Shown: positions 35,136 to 36,100 of the stretch, piece after piece | Layout of the letters: each line of letters begins with the position of its first letter | Numbering within the stretch: position 1 is the stretch's first letter | Source of the DNA: Bacteroidetes bacterium OLB9 | GTDB lineage: Bacteria > Bacteroidota > Bacteroidia > Chitinophagales > Saprospiraceae | Length of the DNA stretch: 36,100 nucleotides | Assembly: GCA_001567255.1 (NCBI GenBank) | Contig: LNBW01000077.1 | Coordinates: 1-36,100, forward strand | Reading direction: 5' to 3' | The notes under the pieces: model-generated | Databases searched by the model: none | Told to the model about the DNA's origin: nothing | Seen by the model: only the letters and a program-made list of their open reading frames with translations | Translations under genes and position numbers: made by a program

Positions 35136-35672
35136 ATGTCAACATTGGAATTTGATCAAAAATTTGAAGTACTGACAGACTCGCTTAACGCTTTTGCATA
35201 TAATCTAACTAAAAATACAGAAGACGCCAGAGATCTCTATCAGGAGACAGCAATCAGAGCTATTACAAATCGAGATAAATTTAGACCCGACACAAATTTT
35301 AAGGCTTGGACATTTACGATAATGAAAAATATTTTCATTAACAATTATCGTAAAAAAGCCAAGTCCAACGTTATTTTGGACTCTACCGACAATTTGTTTT
35401 TTATCAATTCAGGTAGTGCTGCCATCGAAAATGATGCTAACAGAAACATTTTGATGACAGAACTCAACAATATGATAAATTCACTTGAGGACAGCATCAG
35501 GATTCCTTTTGTCATGCATTATGAAGGATACAAATACCAGGAGATTGCTGATGAATTCAATTTACCGCTTGGAACCGTGAAGAGTAGAATTTTCTTTGCA
35601 AGGAAGGCGCTGAAAGACAAGATTAAAGATAGTTATGGCGATTATTGGTTAGTTAGATCATTGTCAGCATAG
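35136..35672 (+). CDS. RNA polymerase ECF sigma factor
   Basis: A 178-residue extracytoplasmic-function sigma factor that directs RNA polymerase to a dedicated promoter set. Region 2 (about 15-75) includes TEDARDLYQETAIRAI and FKAWTFTIMKNIFINNYRKK. Region 4 (about 105-162) is the helix-turn-helix YQEIADEFNLPLGTVKSRIF. Regions 1.1 and 3 are missing, as expected. The gene has its own promoter and terminator. The neighbouring position where an anti-sigma gene often sits is taken by an IS3-type element, so any partner is not visible. The stimulus and regulon are unknown. Confidence 0.9.
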   Translation: MSTLEFDQKFEVLTDSLNAFAYNLTKNTEDARDLYQETAIRAITNRDKFRPDTNFKAWTFTIMKNIFINNYRKKAKSNVILDSTDNLFFINSGSAAIENDANRNILMTELNNMINSLEDSIRIPFVMHYEGYKYQEIADEFNLPLGTVKSRIFFARKALKDKIKDSYGDYWLVRSLSA

Positions 35673-35680
35673 AAAATAAA

Positions 35681-35709
35681 AAAGGTCGCCAAAGAAGCGG
35701 CCTTTTTTT
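35681..35709 (+). terminator. Intrinsic terminator of the ECF sigma gene
   Basis: AAAGGTCGC pairs with GCGGCCTTT (one G-T pair) around a CAAAGAA loop and is followed by a T-run. It lies 9 nt after the stop codon. Confidence 0.85.
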
Positions 35710-35719
35710 GTATTGATTA

Positions 35720-36100
35720 TGTCCCGTCCTAAAATAGCGATACACTAAAAAAGTATCAATATGCAAAATAAAGAAAACGAGTATGTTAAACGCACTCAAA
35801 AAGATTACACATTAGCATTTAAACTTCAAGTCGTATCAGAAATTGAACGAGGAGAACTCAGCTGTAGAGGAGCAACTAATAAGTATGGAATTCAAGGTAG
35901 AGCAACAATAACCAATTGGTTGAGAAAATATGGTAAATTTGACTGGTTAAATCAAACACCTAGTAATATGCCTAAAAGTCCAGAGCAACGCATTTTAGAA
36001 CTTGAACAGAAAGTCAAGTTGCTAGAAAAGCAAAAGAAATTTTTAGAAAAGCAGATTGAAACTGCTGATAAGAAAGCAATTATCTTTGATATGATGATAG
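35720..36100 (+). mobile_element. IS3-family insertion element, left end (partial)
   Basis: The element starts at about TGTCCCGTCCTAAAATAGCG, with TG at 35720-35721, a plausible IS3-type left terminal repeat, and then carries the orfA reading frame. The right end, orfB and target duplication lie outside the window, so the exact boundary is unproven. Confidence 0.6.
35761..36100 (+). CDS. IS3-family transposase OrfA, partial (runs off the window)
   Basis: From ATG at 35761 the frame is open to the window edge (113 codons, no stop reached). It reads as a helix-turn-helix protein (FKLQVVSEIERGELSCRGA, followed by NKYGIQGRATITNWLRKYG) and a leucine-zipper coiled coil (RILELEQKVKLLEKQKKFLE). This is the layout of IS3-family OrfA, which binds the terminal repeats. 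The DDE catalytic OrfB would normally follow by a -1 frameshift. No damage is seen in the visible part, so the element may be active. Confidence 0.85.
   Translation, partial: MQNKENEYVKRTQKDYTLAFKLQVVSEIERGELSCRGATNKYGIQGRATITNWLRKYGKFDWLNQTPSNMPKSPEQRILELEQKVKLLEKQKKFLEKQIETADKKAIIFDMMI

Noticed and set aside
1..36100. CRISPR array, prophage, toxin-antitoxin pair or biosynthetic cluster
   Set aside because: No regularly spaced repeats and no genes of these types were seen on either strand.

Overview
The window looks like a Bacteroidota chromosome segment, most likely a Saprospiria-type member. Three things point that way: recurrent Bacteroidota promoter boxes (TAnnTTTG, once with a TTG element 20 nt upstream), near absence of Shine-Dalgarno sites, and Bacteroidota-typical families (DUF2723 membrane glycosyltransferase, DUF4834, TPR/PD40/OmpA proteins, FKBP lipoproteins, LpxK). 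The lineage assignment is inference from gene content. Most of the window is ordinary housekeeping and envelope DNA; I found no CRISPR array, rRNA, tRNA, prophage or biosynthetic cluster.

Layout. 1-2.6 kb: a 5'-decayed small helical protein gene, then (minus) a frameshifted S9 peptidase lipoprotein. 2.7-4.0 kb: ksgA (frameshifted at its start) overlapping a YqeY-type gene. 4.1-6.4 kb: prfA and scpA (minus), separated by about 500 nt of non-coding DNA with a possible zinc-ribbon relic. 6.6-7.6 kb: lpxK (plus). 7.6-19.9 kb: a long minus-strand series consisting of a TPR/PD40/OmpA/SPOR-like protein (frameshifted), an orphan 2-oxoacid dehydrogenase E2, cinA, paaZ, an M28 peptidase, rpiB and a DUF2723 protein. 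20.2-22.2 kb: DUF4834, an RluA-type pseudouridine synthase and thiL (plus). 22.2-28.3 kb (minus): two FKBP lipoproteins, a TPR protein, and a large protein joining a zinc-metallopeptidase head, a beta-propeller and an Omp85-like barrel (frameshifted at both ends). 28.5-35.7 kb (plus): M14 carboxypeptidase, glycosyltransferase, grpE-dnaJ-rlmD-hypothetical, and an ECF sigma factor with a clear promoter and terminator. The window ends inside an IS3-type element.

Genes that work together: grpE/dnaJ (chaperone system); ksgA, rlmD and the RluA-type gene (rRNA or RNA modification); prfA (termination); lpxK (lipid A); scpA (chromosome segregation); and several exported proteins that process or bind peptides at the envelope (S9, M28, M14, FKBPs, OmpA-type, metallopeptidase-barrel).

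The most striking direct observation is five single-base frame breaks in four otherwise well-conserved genes, three of them at or next to short homopolymers. In each case the protein family reads through cleanly if one base is added or removed. Residual indel errors in the assembly are the simplest explanation; real decay or slippage cannot be excluded from sequence alone.
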